DNA of 64,000 nucleotides from Hemerocallis citrina (Eukaryota > Streptophyta > Magnoliopsida > Asparagales > Asphodelaceae). The stretch spans positions 45,254,458-45,318,457 of the forward strand of contig CM030365.1 of the NCBI GenBank assembly GCA_017893485.1. The letters run 5' to 3'. Shown one piece after another: positions 1-11,548 of the stretch. The notes under the pieces were generated by a model. It had not been told where the DNA came from. It ran no database searches and saw nothing but the letters and a program-made list of their open reading frames with translations. A program made the translations under genes and the position numbers. The first letter of the stretch is position 1; each line of letters begins with the position of its first letter.

Positions 1-135
1 GATCATTTTATATGATCGTCTGTTTGAAATCATTTTATATGATCGTCTGTTTGAGTTCATTTTATATGATCGTCTGTTTGATATCACTTACGTGATCGTC
101 TGTTTGAGATCATTTTACATGATCGTCTGTTATCT
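1..135. repeat. 27-bp minisatellite, about five copies
   Basis: The word GATCGTCTG recurs at 14, 41, 68, 94 and 121, giving a unit of about 27 bp built from GATCGTCTGTTTGA plus an AT-rich stretch ATCATTTTATAT. It lies in the family-A LTR just before the conserved CTGAGTACAC block. Other family-A copies have different short repeats at the same place. Confidence 0.9.
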
Positions 136-256
136 GTCTGAACCCTGAGTACACGGCCCTATATGATCCCTTACAAAATCTACAAACGCAATTGTTTTGA
201 ATGTAGCAACCATGTGATAAAAGTATGGCGCATGTCGTGCTACCTAGATAGTAATC

Positions 257-1869
257 TGTTGTGAACTCCAGCTATCTCAATAAATAGATAAACTAGACAC
301 AAATTAAAAACCTCGCAAGTGTACGAATCGTTTATAGAAGCGTAGTGACAAGTAAGGGTCGATCCCACAGAGATTGTAGAAATTAACTTACTAACCAATA
401 AAAAGAAATAAGAATCTTAAGTTTTTGTTCTAAAAGAAATGACTAGATCAAGTAGTTCTGAATCACAAATATCTATTAAATAGTTGGGCTTTGATTTCCA
501 CCTATAGTCAGTAATGCTAAGTCACCTTCTTCACTATTCTAATTACTCATGTTCGTTCCTTTAAGGGCATAGTATCTACTCCTTAAAGTTATTGTTTCCC
601 TAAGCCAAGAATTATGCATGGTATCTACTGTAATTCGTTTCTTTCCTTAAGTATTTAGCATGGTATCTACTAAGTTGCACTTAAAGAAAACATAAGAACA
701 ATGGAAACGAATAAACACTCGAAGTTCTAGAAATTGGTATCAGATCTAGATCCTTCAAGTTGATTAAACCAAGAATCCCTAAAGATTCCAGTGTTACAAA
801 CTATGAGCACGAGATACGGGTCGTCTCTATACTCATATAACAGATTCAGATTTATAATATGCAAACTTGATAATCTCAGGTTCTGTATGGTAGTCGATTT
901 GCTGTCACTCTCAGTCGACTGCTCTTAGAACTTCTGAACAAGTTTGTAAATTATAAATCTATACCAATACGCTCAGGTTTAATCAATAAGTAACAGAATA
1001 GCATTCAGAAAAATATAAGCACTACATAACTACGGTTTCAATCTACCCAACTATGAAATTAGTTCCACATAATAAAACTTTTATTGAATAACAGTTTCGA
1101 ATACATGATGAAAATAAAAACTAGAAAGAGAAAAAATAAACTGATGGTAATTGATCTGAAAAGTCGACTGCTGTCACTCAGTCGACTGGTGTGATGCTTC
1201 AGTGTACTCGATCTCCTTCTTCTTCGATGCTGATAGAATAATCCTCTTGGTTGATGATTTGATGATTCAGAAATTCCTTCCTTTTTTTTTTCCGAATAAC
1301 GCCTCTTGGTTGATATTTATAGAACACGGGAAGAGAATTAGGTTTTGCACTTTTTCAAAAAAGTCCTCTTATTTTATTTATTTCCTTCCATATTTGATCG
1401 GCGTTTTATTTCTTTCTCTTTTCTTCTTTTCTTCCTTTTCTGCTAACCACGTGCTCTTGCCAATCCCCGATCTCTAGCTTTGATTTGTTGGAGAAGTTGT
1501 TATTCGCATATAACCTGGGTTTGGATAACTAAATCTTGCTTCGTATTTGGATGAGGATGATTCTTCGCTGTTCTTATCTTTTGACTCCGCCGAATGCCAG
1601 TCGACTGGCTTTGGAAGCAGTCGACTGTGCCGAGCAGCTTCAGCCTCTCTGTCCAGTCGACTGTTGAAGAACCAGTCGACTGTTGCTCTGCAGTTCCCTG
1701 TATATCATCCTCTCAGTCTGTATTAGTCTGGAATCTGCTTCGTTTTGCTGCTTTTGGTTGTTTCCTATGGAAAAGAGAAAAGAAGAGTAAAATAACACAT
1801 AAAGAGCATTTAAATGTCTAATTGCACTAACATTATTGCTCCTAAATGTGAATATTATTGGGTTCATCA
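257..1869 (-). repeat. 3' LTR of the Athila-like element
   Basis: Same length as the 5' LTR at 9936-11548 and nearly identical to it. On the minus strand it starts TGATGAACCC and ends ACAACA. A TATA motif (TATAAATATC on the minus strand) lies at about 1311-1321. Several copies of the palindrome CAGTCGACTG fall at 1164-1190 and 1596-1682. The frame 1594-1821 arises only from these motifs and is not a gene. Confidence 0.92.
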
Positions 1870-1886
1870 AATACCCCCAAACTTAG
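1870..1886 (-). other. Polypurine tract of the Athila-like element
   Basis: The plus strand reads AATACCCCCAAACTTAG immediately after the left LTR, so on the element's own strand a purine-rich TAAGTTTGGGGGTATT ends right at the LTR start TGATGAACCC. This is the expected place for plus-strand priming. Confidence 0.8.
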
Positions 1887-2177
1887 CTTTTGCTTGTCCT
1901 CAAGCAAAAAGTAAAATTATGAACAAGGGGAAAATAATAGTAGACTCAACCCATCACACCAAGAATTCTCATTATGCAAGCATCAAAATTTCAATTAAAA
2001 ATATAAACAATTGCAAATAAAGTAAAACAGCATACCCACTTTCTTCAGTGCAATTGTCTATTCATAACTCCAAACCCAATCATATTTGTCATGCAATTAA
2101 TTATAGTTATAGTATGTAACACTCCATCTGTGATTATCCCTTTTCTTTACTACAAACCAAGTAGCAAACTACAGTTT

Positions 2178-2179
<2 letters not shown>

Positions 2180-2219
<40 letters not shown>
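2180..2219. repeat. T40 homopolymer
   Basis: An unbroken run of 40 T, in the Athila 3' untranslated region. On the element's own strand it is a poly-A run. Confidence 0.95.
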
Positions 2220-2222
<3 letters not shown>

Positions 2223-2429
2223 TACGCCTCTTCTCTAAGTTGTCACTTGCCTTTTGACGCGAATGCAAAACATTTGTGATGAATCCACCCGGTTACTCAA
2301 CAAGTCACAAACTTTAAAGTGCTTTGCATACTCATATTTCAAGTTGCCGTTTGACGTAAAAGTAAACATTTGTGATGAATATCCCTAGTTACTAAGCAAC
2401 TCAAAATATTGGAGTAGATTGACTTTATT

Positions 2430-2432
<3 letters not shown>

Positions 2433-2476
<44 letters not shown>
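2433..2476. repeat. (AT)n microsatellite
   Basis: About 22 AT dinucleotides without interruption. Confidence 0.95.
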
Positions 2477-2480
<4 letters not shown>

Positions 2481-3394
2481 TTCTTTTGTTTTTTTTTTTT
2501 TCGTTATTACTCTATTCACTTAAACTCAGTTTAGGACTAGATCAAGGAGATAATCACCAGAAAAGGCATCACATTTGTTTTTTATGTATAATCGCATGAC
2601 TCTTACAATTTTGTAAGGAATTATGAAACTCAACAATCCTAAAGTAGATAAGTATACTTACTCTTACTTTATAAGAAATTGTTTATCCTAAATCAAAAGA
2701 CTCCCAATAACTACCCCCAAACTTAGATGGAACATTGTCCTCAATGTTCGCCCAAAAACATAAAATAGGCATGTGTTACTGTAGCGCCCCGATTTCCATA
2801 TACTGGGAAACCGTGACACGAGCCAAGATCTTTTCTTCAATTAGTCACAATACACAGAAAAACAGGAGAATTTAAAACTTTTTATTCAACACCCAATGTA
2901 TTACAAGTCTGAATATCATACAACTGCAATACATTACAATAGTGTTACAATAATACCTTTACAAACCCAAGTATTACAACCTTCAACAATTTACATCAGA
3001 GTACAAGGAATGAAGAACAACACTTGGTGACTCTCACTTGAGTACTTCTCAACTAATAGATAATCAATACATATACTGCAGCGAAACTAAACATAACACT
3101 GACTCCTTGCTTTCCTTGCCTTGAGTCCTCCTGAATCTCGCCTTTTTTCTTCGGCGATCCAGTACCTATGGAAGTGGGGACGTCAGTATTCACTGATGCT
3201 TAAAGGCTGATCATATAGCAGCGAATCTCCCAAACAATATACAAAATATAACAATGGTGTTGGTGTAGTTTAAGTGTTCGTGAGTGCTATGACTAGACTC
3301 TAATGCGATACTTAAATAGAACTAGGATGCTTCCTATTCTAATGTCTATCAAAACTAGATGATCCCAGTGTATCGGCCTCGTTCCAAAATCAAA

Positions 3395-3910
3395 CCATAG
3401 GGTTTCGCAAGCGCAGGGTAGCGCGAAGCCTACCCTGTGGCACCCTCTGGGGTCTCGCAAGCGCAGGACTGCACAATGCATCCTGTGGCACCCCGGCCAC
3501 GGTATTTCAGGAATGATGTTCCTATCCTAATGTTAGCAAGTCTCCGAAAGCAACATGCAGCCCATACTACATGCGACTCCATCTCAAGCCGTTTCTCCAT
3601 ATATATAGGGATTTGAACCCGCATTACGCATTCTAATTGTACACAACCTGTTCCTGACACCTATACGTGACTGATGAGGTTGCAGATGTGGTCAAGTCCC
3701 ACTAATGCATTTCGCCAGTGGTGTCTATGTTCGCCACTGCGACCCGGCTAACCGGACCTCTCTCAAAACAGACGAACCCAATGTATTGGGCGTAAAATCA
3801 AACTATAGGGTCTCGCAAGCGCAGGGTAGCGCGAAGCCTACCCTGTGGCACCCTCTGGGGTCTCGCAAGCGCAGGACTGCACAATACATCCTGTGGCACC
3901 CCCAGCCACT
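3395..3910. repeat. Two copies of a ~95-bp GC-rich repeat in solo LTR B
   Basis: The block GGGTTTCGCAAGCGCAGGG ... TGTGGCACCCC at about 3399-3493 recurs at about 3809-3902, about 410 bp apart. Each block holds an internal doubling of TCGCAAGCGCAGG followed by CTGTGGCACCC. Confidence 0.8.
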
Positions 3911-4369
3911 GCACTTCAGGAATTAACAGCACGAGATACGCAACCTGTGTCCTCAACTTGTGAGACGGCACCGTACGTATCCCTTTGACAGGAAGGTACA
4001 ACCCAATAACACCACCTAAGGCCTGCCTCAAGAGACAAGTTAGTCGTAAGGCGCCCCCTACAACCAACTCCTCTCTTTTCGGCCAGGGTCTGAGCTAAAA
4101 TGATCTTTATAAGTCACTACCCTAATGATGTCCCTGACTCGACGATCCTAGGGACAATAATATTATAACATAACATGCTAGGCCTTAAATTAGGCTTTGC
4201 AAGACAACACTACTAGGCTGCTTAACCTAGACTTAGCAGAACCCCTCAGGATCCGGTTCGTGGCTCATCGATCCAAGACTTCGACCGTGCGAATATACAT
4301 GCAAGTCGCTACCCTATGTCTTGATGGTCGATAGCCCTTAGGGTGGTAATATCACCCTAGACGAGCACA

Positions 4370-4650
4370 ACGAACTGTGTACTAGCTAACAAGCTATACA
4401 CGAGTAACAACCACATACGAGCCAATAAGCTACGTATGAAACAATAACTACCTACGAGCCAGGCGGGCCTCGTAGGAGACCACAACGTACATACCAGTCA
4501 AATAAGCAGCGTATGAGACCAACAGCTATGCACGGGCCGGTCGAGCCGCGTACGAGACAACAACCTTCATACGAGCCAAATAAGCTACGTATGAGACTCA
4601 CAGCTACGTACGGGCCAGTCGAGCTGCGTACGAGACAACAACCTTATGCA
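4370..4650. repeat. Degenerate tandem repeat rich in TACGAGCC / GTACGAGAC
   Basis: Units of roughly 30-60 bp with TACGAGCCAATAAGCTACGTATGAGAC and variants follow one another. The motif CGTATGAGAC/CGTACGAGAC recurs at least five times. The unit boundaries are degenerate. Confidence 0.7.
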
Positions 4651-5714
4651 AACAACCATACAGGTAATCAATCTTAAAAGCAACCAAACGTGCTTACTAG
4701 CAAACTCGGTCTTCTATTATTAGAAGCAACAGAAGAATCTACTAATAGTCTATAGTCGGTATTCTACTAAGGAAGAACCGAAGGCGACATAACAGTCTTT
4801 ATCAACTAACTATTACTAGTGGTCTTCCCAATCTTATTACTTCGACCTATAGCGCCTTAAGTATGGCACACAATTGCAAGTATCTTTCTACGACAAGCTA
4901 ATCATATAACACAACCACTCACCATGATACTCCTAAGTACGAATATGATTAAGCTTGTGCTTGCATCGAGCTTAAGCATGAAAATCACTACGACCTAGAC
5001 ATGAAGTCCACTATAGTCAAGCATAGGTTATAACTTGAGCGTGAAAGCTTACTACTTATCATGACTAATCACCACAACCCAAGCATGGATATATAACTTA
5101 GTATGAACATGCAATCTTCCAAGACATAGTAGGTATTCTAACATTAACCCTACAACATTCTAAGCATGTATTTAAACTTTAACATGGTATACCTCATTCC
5201 TAGACATGGCATGCTACTTTCACATTAACATATAGCATGGTATATAACTTTCCTATAAGCATGTAAGCATGGATAAATTTATATATCATGATATCCACTT
5301 TCCTACAACTATCTAGGCATAGATAAATGAAACTAGCATGGTATACTACTTTCCCACTATCATCCAAGCATGAATCTTTATTAAGCATGAATAACTACTA
5401 AGCATGAATGTCTTACTAAACATAGGTAACTACTAGTATAAACATACAACATTCCTAAGTATATATATATATATACACATATACTTCTATCATGGTAAGT
5501 AATTTTATCATGGATCCTACCACATTCTAAGCATGTATGTCGTTCTTAACCATGATATACTATTTTGGCATGAAACCTACAACATGTATATCATTCCTAC
5601 ACATGGTAGGCAATTTTAGAATTAATCCTACAATATTCCAAGCATAAATAACCTTCTAAACATGATAGGAAATTTTTAGAATGAATCCTACAACATTCTA
5701 AGCATCATTAATTA

Positions 5715-6116
5715 CATGCTAGGTATTTTTAGAAGAAATCCTACAACATTCTAAGCATCATTAAACATGCTAGGTATTTTTAGAAGAAATCCTACAACAT
5801 TCTAAGCATCATTAAACATGCTAGGTATTTTTAGAAGAAATCCTACAACATTCTAAGCATCATTAAACATGCTAGGTATTTTTAGAAGAAATCCTACAAC
5901 ATTCTAAGCATCTTTAAACATGCTAGGTATTTTTAGAAGAAATCCTACAACATTCTAAGTATCATTAAACATGCTAGGTATTTTTAGAAGAAATCCTACA
6001 ACATTCTAAGCATCATTAAACATGCTAGGTATTTTTAGAAGAAATCCTACAATATTCTAAGCATCTTTAAACATGCTAGGTATTTTTAGAAGAAATCCTA
6101 CAACATTCTAAGCATG
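5715..6116. repeat. 51-bp tandem array, eight copies
   Basis: The word TAGGTATTTTTAGAAG recurs exactly every 51 bp at 5720, 5771, 5822, 5873, 5924, 5975, 6026 and 6077. The units are almost identical, so the amplification is recent. Confidence 0.95.
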
Positions 6117-6198
6117 AATAAGTTAATCTTAATCCAATCTTAGCATGGTATCTACTTTAACATAAACACAACATCCATTAATAATCATCTACTAAGAT

Positions 6199-6440
6199 TT
6201 TCCATAACATAAATATCTACCACTAAATTACTTTAACATCTACTACTACTACCATGAGTTTCTACTAAAATATGACATAAATATCTACAACTAAATTACT
6301 TTAACATCTACTACTACTACCATGAGTCTCTACTAAAATATAACATAAATATCTACAACTAAATTACTTTAACATCTACTACTACTACCATGAGTCTCTA
6401 CTAAAATATAACATAAATATCTACAACTAAATTACTTACT
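6199..6440. repeat. 68-bp tandem repeat, three copies
   Basis: CTTTAACATCTACTACTACT recurs at 6231, 6299 and 6367. Confidence 0.92.
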
Positions 6441-6956
6441 AAGAAATCTTTATTAGCATATGTTTCTTATTATTACTAGTGGACATAAAAGAGATCTTTT
6501 TGATCTTTTTACAACTAGTGATTAGAAAAGAAAAGATCTTTTTATTTATTTATTCTACAACTAGTGATTTTAGGTTAATTTCTTTTTCATAATCAAAACT
6601 AACATTTAATGTATGTTCTTTTTTCTTAAGAAAGAAAACTACAATAATGAGGTAAGAACCTTCATCCAACATATGCTTATTATTATTTTGTCCAAGTTCA
6701 ATACAAGTCCTACAACCAAAATGGTTGTATAAAAATGTTCATATGCTTTATGTGTAGCCCACATTCAAGTCCTACAACCCTAAGTGGTTGTATGTAAAAG
6801 TTCATATGCATGTGTCATTTTTGTTCAAGTAGTTAGTTCTTTTACTAACAACTTTCAAAATAAGAAACTCCTACAACCATACTACTTCAAACCATCCATA
6901 CCAAAAAGAAAAATAAACAAGGAGGGTAAGAAGAAGAAGATTCATCAAAACACCAT

Positions 6957-6988
6957 TCAAACAAACAAACAAACAAACAAACAAACAA
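6957..6988. repeat. (ACAA)n microsatellite
   Basis: Seven uninterrupted ACAA/CAAA tetranucleotides. Confidence 0.9.
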
Positions 6989-7182
6989 GCAAGGAGAAAC
7001 CCCCACCTTGTTTCTTTTCTTTGATGGAAGAACTAGATTACTCTCCTCCTTAGCTCCTAGAATCTCCTACTAACCCTACAAATAAAAACTCTCAAGTTAG
7101 CATGGTGATCTCTCTTTCTTTTCCTTTCTTTCTTTCTTTCTTTTTGATCTTTCTAAAATGAGACTAAGGTGAAGGAAGGGGA

Positions 7183-7192
7183 TATTTATAGG
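7183..7192 (-). promoter_or_regulatory. TATA motif of solo LTR B (leftward)
   Basis: The minus strand reads CCTATAAATATCC, about 600 bp inside the 5' end of the LTR. The family-B copy at 12070 has a TATA motif at a comparable distance. Confidence 0.55.
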
Positions 7193-7794
7193 TGGAGAGA
7201 AGGGTGGAAAATGTAAATATGCACACACACAAGTGCAAAAAGGCCCTCCCTTAAATTGGGGCCGGCCATACCCCTAGGGGAGATAGGGGTGAGGTGGAGG
7301 GAGGTGTTATGTGGTGGAGGTGTGGTATGGGAGAGGTAGTTTCTAGTAATCTCCCTTAATCCCTTATGTCTTTGTAACCCTAGGTTTAACCTCCTAATCA
7401 AACCCTAACCATCTAATTGAGTTTTGTCATAACAAAACAAGTGTTGTCCAAAAATACACAACACACAATTTGTATAATGTACCAATCGACATACTACACG
7501 TATGTGCGCATATATGTCTGTATACCGAAAATCTTCGCATAATCCATATAAAAATAATTAATTCTCGGAAATAATAATAAAATAAATTTTATTATTAGTT
7601 CGGAAGATCACGGTATCAATTTGATACAATACGGATGTATATTGACTGATATCTGGGTACAGATGATGTCTATGAATAAACCGGGTGAAAATCACCAAAA
7701 TAATTCAATTTTGGAATTAAAACAAAATAATAAAAAAATAATAATAAAATAATAATTTATATACGGCAATATCCATCCGGGATATTACAGTTAC

Positions 7795-7969
7795 CACCCC
7801 GTTTGAAGTAAAGAGAAATAAAGTAAAGAAATGATTAAAGAAATAAATAAATAGAGAGTGTAAGTACTCCCCTGAAAATTGGGTTGCCTCCCAAGAAGCG
7901 CTAAGTTTTAAGTCTTCAGCCAGACATGATGAGTTTATGCAGTGTATTGAATGGATCGCGGCTCAAAAC
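7795..7969 (-). other. Untranslated 3' region of the Athila-like element, part 2
   Basis: This resumes the Athila sequence after the family-B insertion, shown by the repeated target GTTAC. It contains the block AAATTGGGTTGCCTCCCAAG, which I recognise as common just 3' of pol in Athila elements. There is no gene. Confidence 0.7.
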
Positions 7970-8680
7970 TCATCTTATTATAAAGTTTCCCCTCTGCCCA
8001 TTCACTTTGAACGTTTGATTTTTCTCCAACGCTCCATGTGGAGAAACCTTTGTAACAGCGTACGGACCGTACCATCTTGACATAAGCCTATCTGCAATGG
8101 TCCACCTTAATAAACCATTGTATTTTTGCACGACTCCCTGCAGCTTCTCTTCTTCCTGCATGCTTAATTTTTCCGCGACTATCATAGGTAGCATCTGGTT
8201 CACACCCAAATATGCATACTTCAAATGTTCAGGCAGCGATTTTAGTTCCACGTCTGGTATCCTGGTAACAGAAGAAACAAAAATATTATTAGACACCAGA
8301 TTTTCAAACACGGGTGCAAACTTACCTGAATATGATTTTGGATTTCCAAGGGTATGTATTGTCTCTGCAATCCTCCAATCATCATATTCCTGTTCAACTT
8401 GAGATAGTATTAGAGGGTGTCTAATTGTGGCTTGTAATGGATCGACACTATATTCCTGAAATGTTTGGTCACAAATTTCCTGAACCACATCAACATTATA
8501 ACATTCATGATCATCGTGTGGTAATGTTGGTGCATCAAACATTTTAAACTCAATATTGTCCTCTAGGGTTGTCACCGATTGGAGCTGTTCTTGTCCTCTA
8601 GGTTTTGGTGTGGTTTGTGGTGGGAGTTCTCCTGCCTTTCTTTCACTTAACTCCTTAGCAATTTGACCGATTTGAGTTTC
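7970..8680 (-). pseudogene. Athila pol remnant: pre-RT segment fused to integrase C-terminus
   Basis: The minus-strand frame continues that of gag (8681-9490) across a single TAA at 8678-8680. The product first shows the linker that follows protease in Athila polyproteins (EFKMFDAP, then LPEHLKYAYLG and WTIAD). It then jumps directly to the extreme integrase C-terminus (SRWYGPYAVTKVSPHGA ... FKVNGQR). Aspartic protease (DxG), the reverse transcriptase YxDD box, RNase H and the integrase DDE core are all absent. Both joins keep the reading frame. The element cannot make its own enzymes; if anything it could only supply a gag-like protein and be mobilised by a relative. Assignment to Athila is from motif recognition. 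Confidence 0.8.
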
Positions 8681-9813
8681 TTATTTTTGAATGGTCTGCC
8701 CTTGTTGGTTGCTTATTTGCTGTAGCTGTTGGAGTAATTGAAGAACGGTGGATTCGAAATCCAACTTCTTCTGTTCTTGTACTGGCCGATCAAACCTATT
8801 CCCACTCTGAAATTGCTGCGCATGCCCTTGTGCGAATTGATTGCCTTGATGGTTTTGATTATTGCTCCATGAGAAATTTTTATGCTTTTGCCACCCTGGG
8901 TTGTATGTGTTTGAAAAAGGGTTGTTCTGAGGCGGGTACATTGCGTGCTCCTGATCTGTGAAAGAAGACATGGGACATGTATCAGTCGTATGATCAAAAT
9001 GAGAACAAATTGCAAAAATTTCTTTTGGTTGGTTTTTTATGCCACCCAATGTTGAAATCGCATTAATAAGCATATCAATCTTTTTGTTCATGGTTTTCAT
9101 TTCTAATTTAATGTTATTATTATTAGAAATTTCGTAAACTCCCTGTTTTTTCGAAAGGCCCCTCCTTGTTGAGAATTGTTGTGAGTTCTCGCTGAGTTCT
9201 TCAAATAGCTCGATGGCCTCCTCACCACTTTTCCTCATCAAGATTCCGTTGCAAGCTGAATCAACAATTGCATTGTTAGTGTCATTTAAACCCTCATAAC
9301 ATGCTTGTACCTGATCATCCTTAGGTATATTGTGCGTAGGACACTTGAGAAGCTTGTTCTTGAAGTCCTTCCATGCCTCGAAGAATAAATCGCCATCTTT
9401 TTGTTGGAAGAGTAGAATTTCCCTTTTAGTTGCTTGGTCTTCTGAGCTGGAAAGAATTCTTTCAAGAACTTTATTGCCAATTGCTCCCATGATTGAATTG
9501 ATCCTGGTTCCAAAGAATTATACCACAATTTAGCATTAAGTTTTAAAGAAAATGGAAACAAGATTAACCTGATTTGTTCGGGGGTAAGCCCTTGGACGCT
9601 TTGTGTTCTGCAAAGATCAAAGAAATCTTGCAAATGTAGATAGGGATCCTCGTCTAGTCTGCCACTGAAGTGAGGAACCATGCTAAGTAATTGGAGTGAT
9701 AGATGCATATTCCCTGTGACTTTAGGTTGATAAGCTATGCAAGAAGGTTGCTCAATATTCTTCGGAGTGAATTTGTCTTGCATTGATACTCGATTTGGTA
9801 CTTCCTCACCCAT
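8681..9813 (-). pseudogene. Athila-like gag, frameshifted
   Basis: The start ATG is at 9813. The first ~125 residues (9813 to ~9430) hold the capsid-type gag core with PHFSGRLDEDPYLHLQDF and LWYNSLEPGSIQSWEQL, as in Athila gag. Near 9420-9440 the frame shifts, and the rest (to 8681) continues in another frame with ILLFQQKDGDLFFEAWKDFK. The C-terminal part has a CSHFDHTTDTCP knuckle-like motif near 8965-9005 and a Q/N-rich tail. A TAA ends it at 8678. The gene lies about 100 bp inside the 5' LTR and primer-binding site. With one shift and one stop it is nearly intact, consistent with the low LTR divergence. Confidence 0.85.
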
Positions 9814-9911
9814 TGTTGCTTTTGGAATGTAACCTGAAAGAAAATGTTATAAAAGAAAAAGAAAAAAAAGAAAAAACTAAAAATTGATTTGCAAGTTAAA
9901 ATACTAAATAA

Positions 9912-9930
9912 TTCCCGGCTGCGGCGCCAA
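9912..9930 (-). other. Primer-binding site of the Athila-like element
   Basis: On the minus strand, TTGGCGCCGCAGCCGGGAA lies six bases from the LTR end ACAACA. It resembles the complement of the 3' end of plant tRNA-Asp (TGGCGCCGTTGCCGGGG) with mismatches in the middle. Confidence 0.75.
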
Positions 9931-9935
9931 AAACT

Positions 9936-11548
9936 TGTTGTAAAATCCAGCTATCTCAATAAATAGATAAACTAGACACAAATTAAAAACCTCGCAAGTG
10001 TACGAATCGTTTATAGAAGCGTAGTGACAAGCAAGGGTCGATCCCACAGAGATTGTAGAAATTAACTTACTAACCAATAAAAAGAAATAAGAATCTTAAG
10101 TTTTTGTTCTAAAAAAAAATGACTAGATCAAGTAGTTCTGAATCACAAATATCTATTAAAGAGTTGGGCTTTGATTTCCACCTATAGTCAGTAATGCTAA
10201 GTCACCTTCTTCACTATTCTAATTACTCATATTCGTTCCTTTAAGGGCATGGTATTTACTCCTTAAAGTTATTGTTTTCCTAAGCCAAGAATTATGCATG
10301 GTATCAACTTTAATTCGTTTCTTTCCTTAAGTATTTAGCATGGTATCTACTAAGTTGCACTTAAAGAAAACATAAGAACAATGGAAACGAACAAACACTC
10401 GAAGTTCTAGAAATTGGTATCAGATTTAGATCCTTCAAGTTGATTAAACCAAGAATTCCTAAAGATTCCAGTGTTACAAACTATGAGCACGAGATACGGG
10501 TCGTCTCTATACTCATATAACAGATTCAGATTTATAATATGCAAACTTGATAATCTCAGGTTCTGTATGGCAGTCGACTTGCTGTCACTCTCAGTCGACT
10601 GCTCTTAGAACTTCTGAACAAGTTTGTAAATTATAAATCTATACCAATACGCTCAGGTTTAATCAATAAGTAACAGAATAGCATTCAAAAGAATATAAGC
10701 ACTACATAACTACGGTTTCAATCTACCCAACTATGAAATTAGTTCCACATAATAAAACTTTTATTGACTAACAGTTTCGAATACATGATGAAAATAAAAA
10801 CTAGAAAGAGAAGAAATAAACTGATGGTGTTTGATCTGAAAAGTCGACTGCTGTCACTCAGTCGACTGGTGTGATGCTTCAGTGTACTCGATCTCCTTCT
10901 TCTTCGATGCTGATAGAATAATCCTCTTGGTTGATGATTTGATGATTCAGAAATTCCTTCCTTTTTTTTTCCGAATAACGCCTCTTGGTTGATATTTATA
11001 GAACATGGGAAGAGAATTAGGTTTTGCACTTTTTCAAAAAAGTCCTTTTCTTTTATTTATTTCCTTCCTTATTTGATCGGCATTTTATTTCTTTCTCTTT
11101 TCTTCTTTTCTTCCTTTTCTGCTAACCACGTGCTCTTGCCAATCCCCGGTCTCTAGCTTTGATTTGTTGGAGAAGTTGTTATTCGCATATAACCTGGGTT
11201 TGGTTAACTAAATCTTGGTTCGTATTTGGATGAGGATGATTCTTCGCTGTTCTTATCTTTTGACTCCGCCGAATGCCAGTCGACTGGCTTTGGAAGCAGT
11301 CGACTGTGCCGAGCAGCTTCAGCCTCTCTGTCCAGTCGACTGTTGAAGAACCAGTCGACTGTTGCTCTGCAGCTCCCTGTATATCATCCTCTCAGTCTGT
11401 ATTAGTCTGGAATCTGCTTCGTTTTGCTGCTTTTGGTTGTTTCCTATGGAAAAGAGAAAAGAAGAGTAAAATAACACATAAAGAGCATTTAAATGTCTAA
11501 TTGCACTAAGATTATTGCTCCTAAATGTGAATATTATTGGGTTCATCA
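9936..11548 (-). repeat. 5' LTR of the Athila-like element
   Basis: The mate of 257-1869, with a TATA motif (TATAAATATC, minus strand) at 10991-11000 that would drive leftward transcription toward gag. CAGTCGACTG-type palindromes are in the same places as in the other LTR. TAATC follows at 11549-11553. Confidence 0.92.

Larger units (their letters stand above)
1887..2779 (-). other. Untranslated 3' region of the Athila-like element, part 1
   Basis: Non-coding DNA between pol and the 3' LTR. It contains a run of 40 T at 2180-2219, an AT dinucleotide run at 2433-2476, and two copies of a CCCCCAAACTTAG motif (1875-1887 and near 2715) like the polypurine tract. The region continues at 7795-7969 after the inserted solo LTR. 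I see no gene. Confidence 0.7.
2780..7789 (-). mobile_element. Solo LTR, family B, 5.0 kb
   Basis: It begins TGTAGCGCCCC and ends GATATTACA on the plus strand and is flanked by the 5-bp duplication GTTAC (2775-2779 and 7790-7794). Its terminal sequences match, in reverse, the solo LTR at 12070-15499 (CGGGGCGCTACA at the 3' end, TGTA.TA.CCC at the 5' end). No coding sequence, primer-binding site or second LTR is present, so it is the product of LTR-LTR recombination. Transcription would run leftward from a TATA motif near 7183-7192. Much of the length is tandem repeats downstream of that promoter. Small open frames in it (3293-4067, 6784-7401) resemble nothing I know. Confidence 0.88.
257..11548 (-). 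mobile_element. Athila-like LTR retrotransposon, internally deleted
   Basis: The two LTRs (257-1869 and 9936-11548, 1613 bp each) are flanked by the 5-bp target duplication TAATC at 252-256 and 11549-11553. The LTRs begin TGTTGT and end TTCATCA on the plus strand. The primer-binding site next to the right LTR and the polypurine tract next to the left LTR show the element reads right to left. Inside are an Athila-type gag and pol remnants but no reverse transcriptase. By eye I see four differences in the first ~190 aligned LTR bases, so this is a comparatively young insertion. It is itself interrupted by the solo LTR at 2780-7789. Confidence 0.9.

Noticed and set aside
1594..1870. Frames 1594-1821 (+) and 1640-1870 (-), repeated at 11273-11555
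   Set aside because: They lie in both Athila-like LTRs and are created by CAGTCGACTG motifs; no domain and no conserved start.
5715..6116. Regular 51-bp repeats looking like a CRISPR array
   Set aside because: Units are identical throughout with no unique spacers, in a plant LTR; a simple tandem array.
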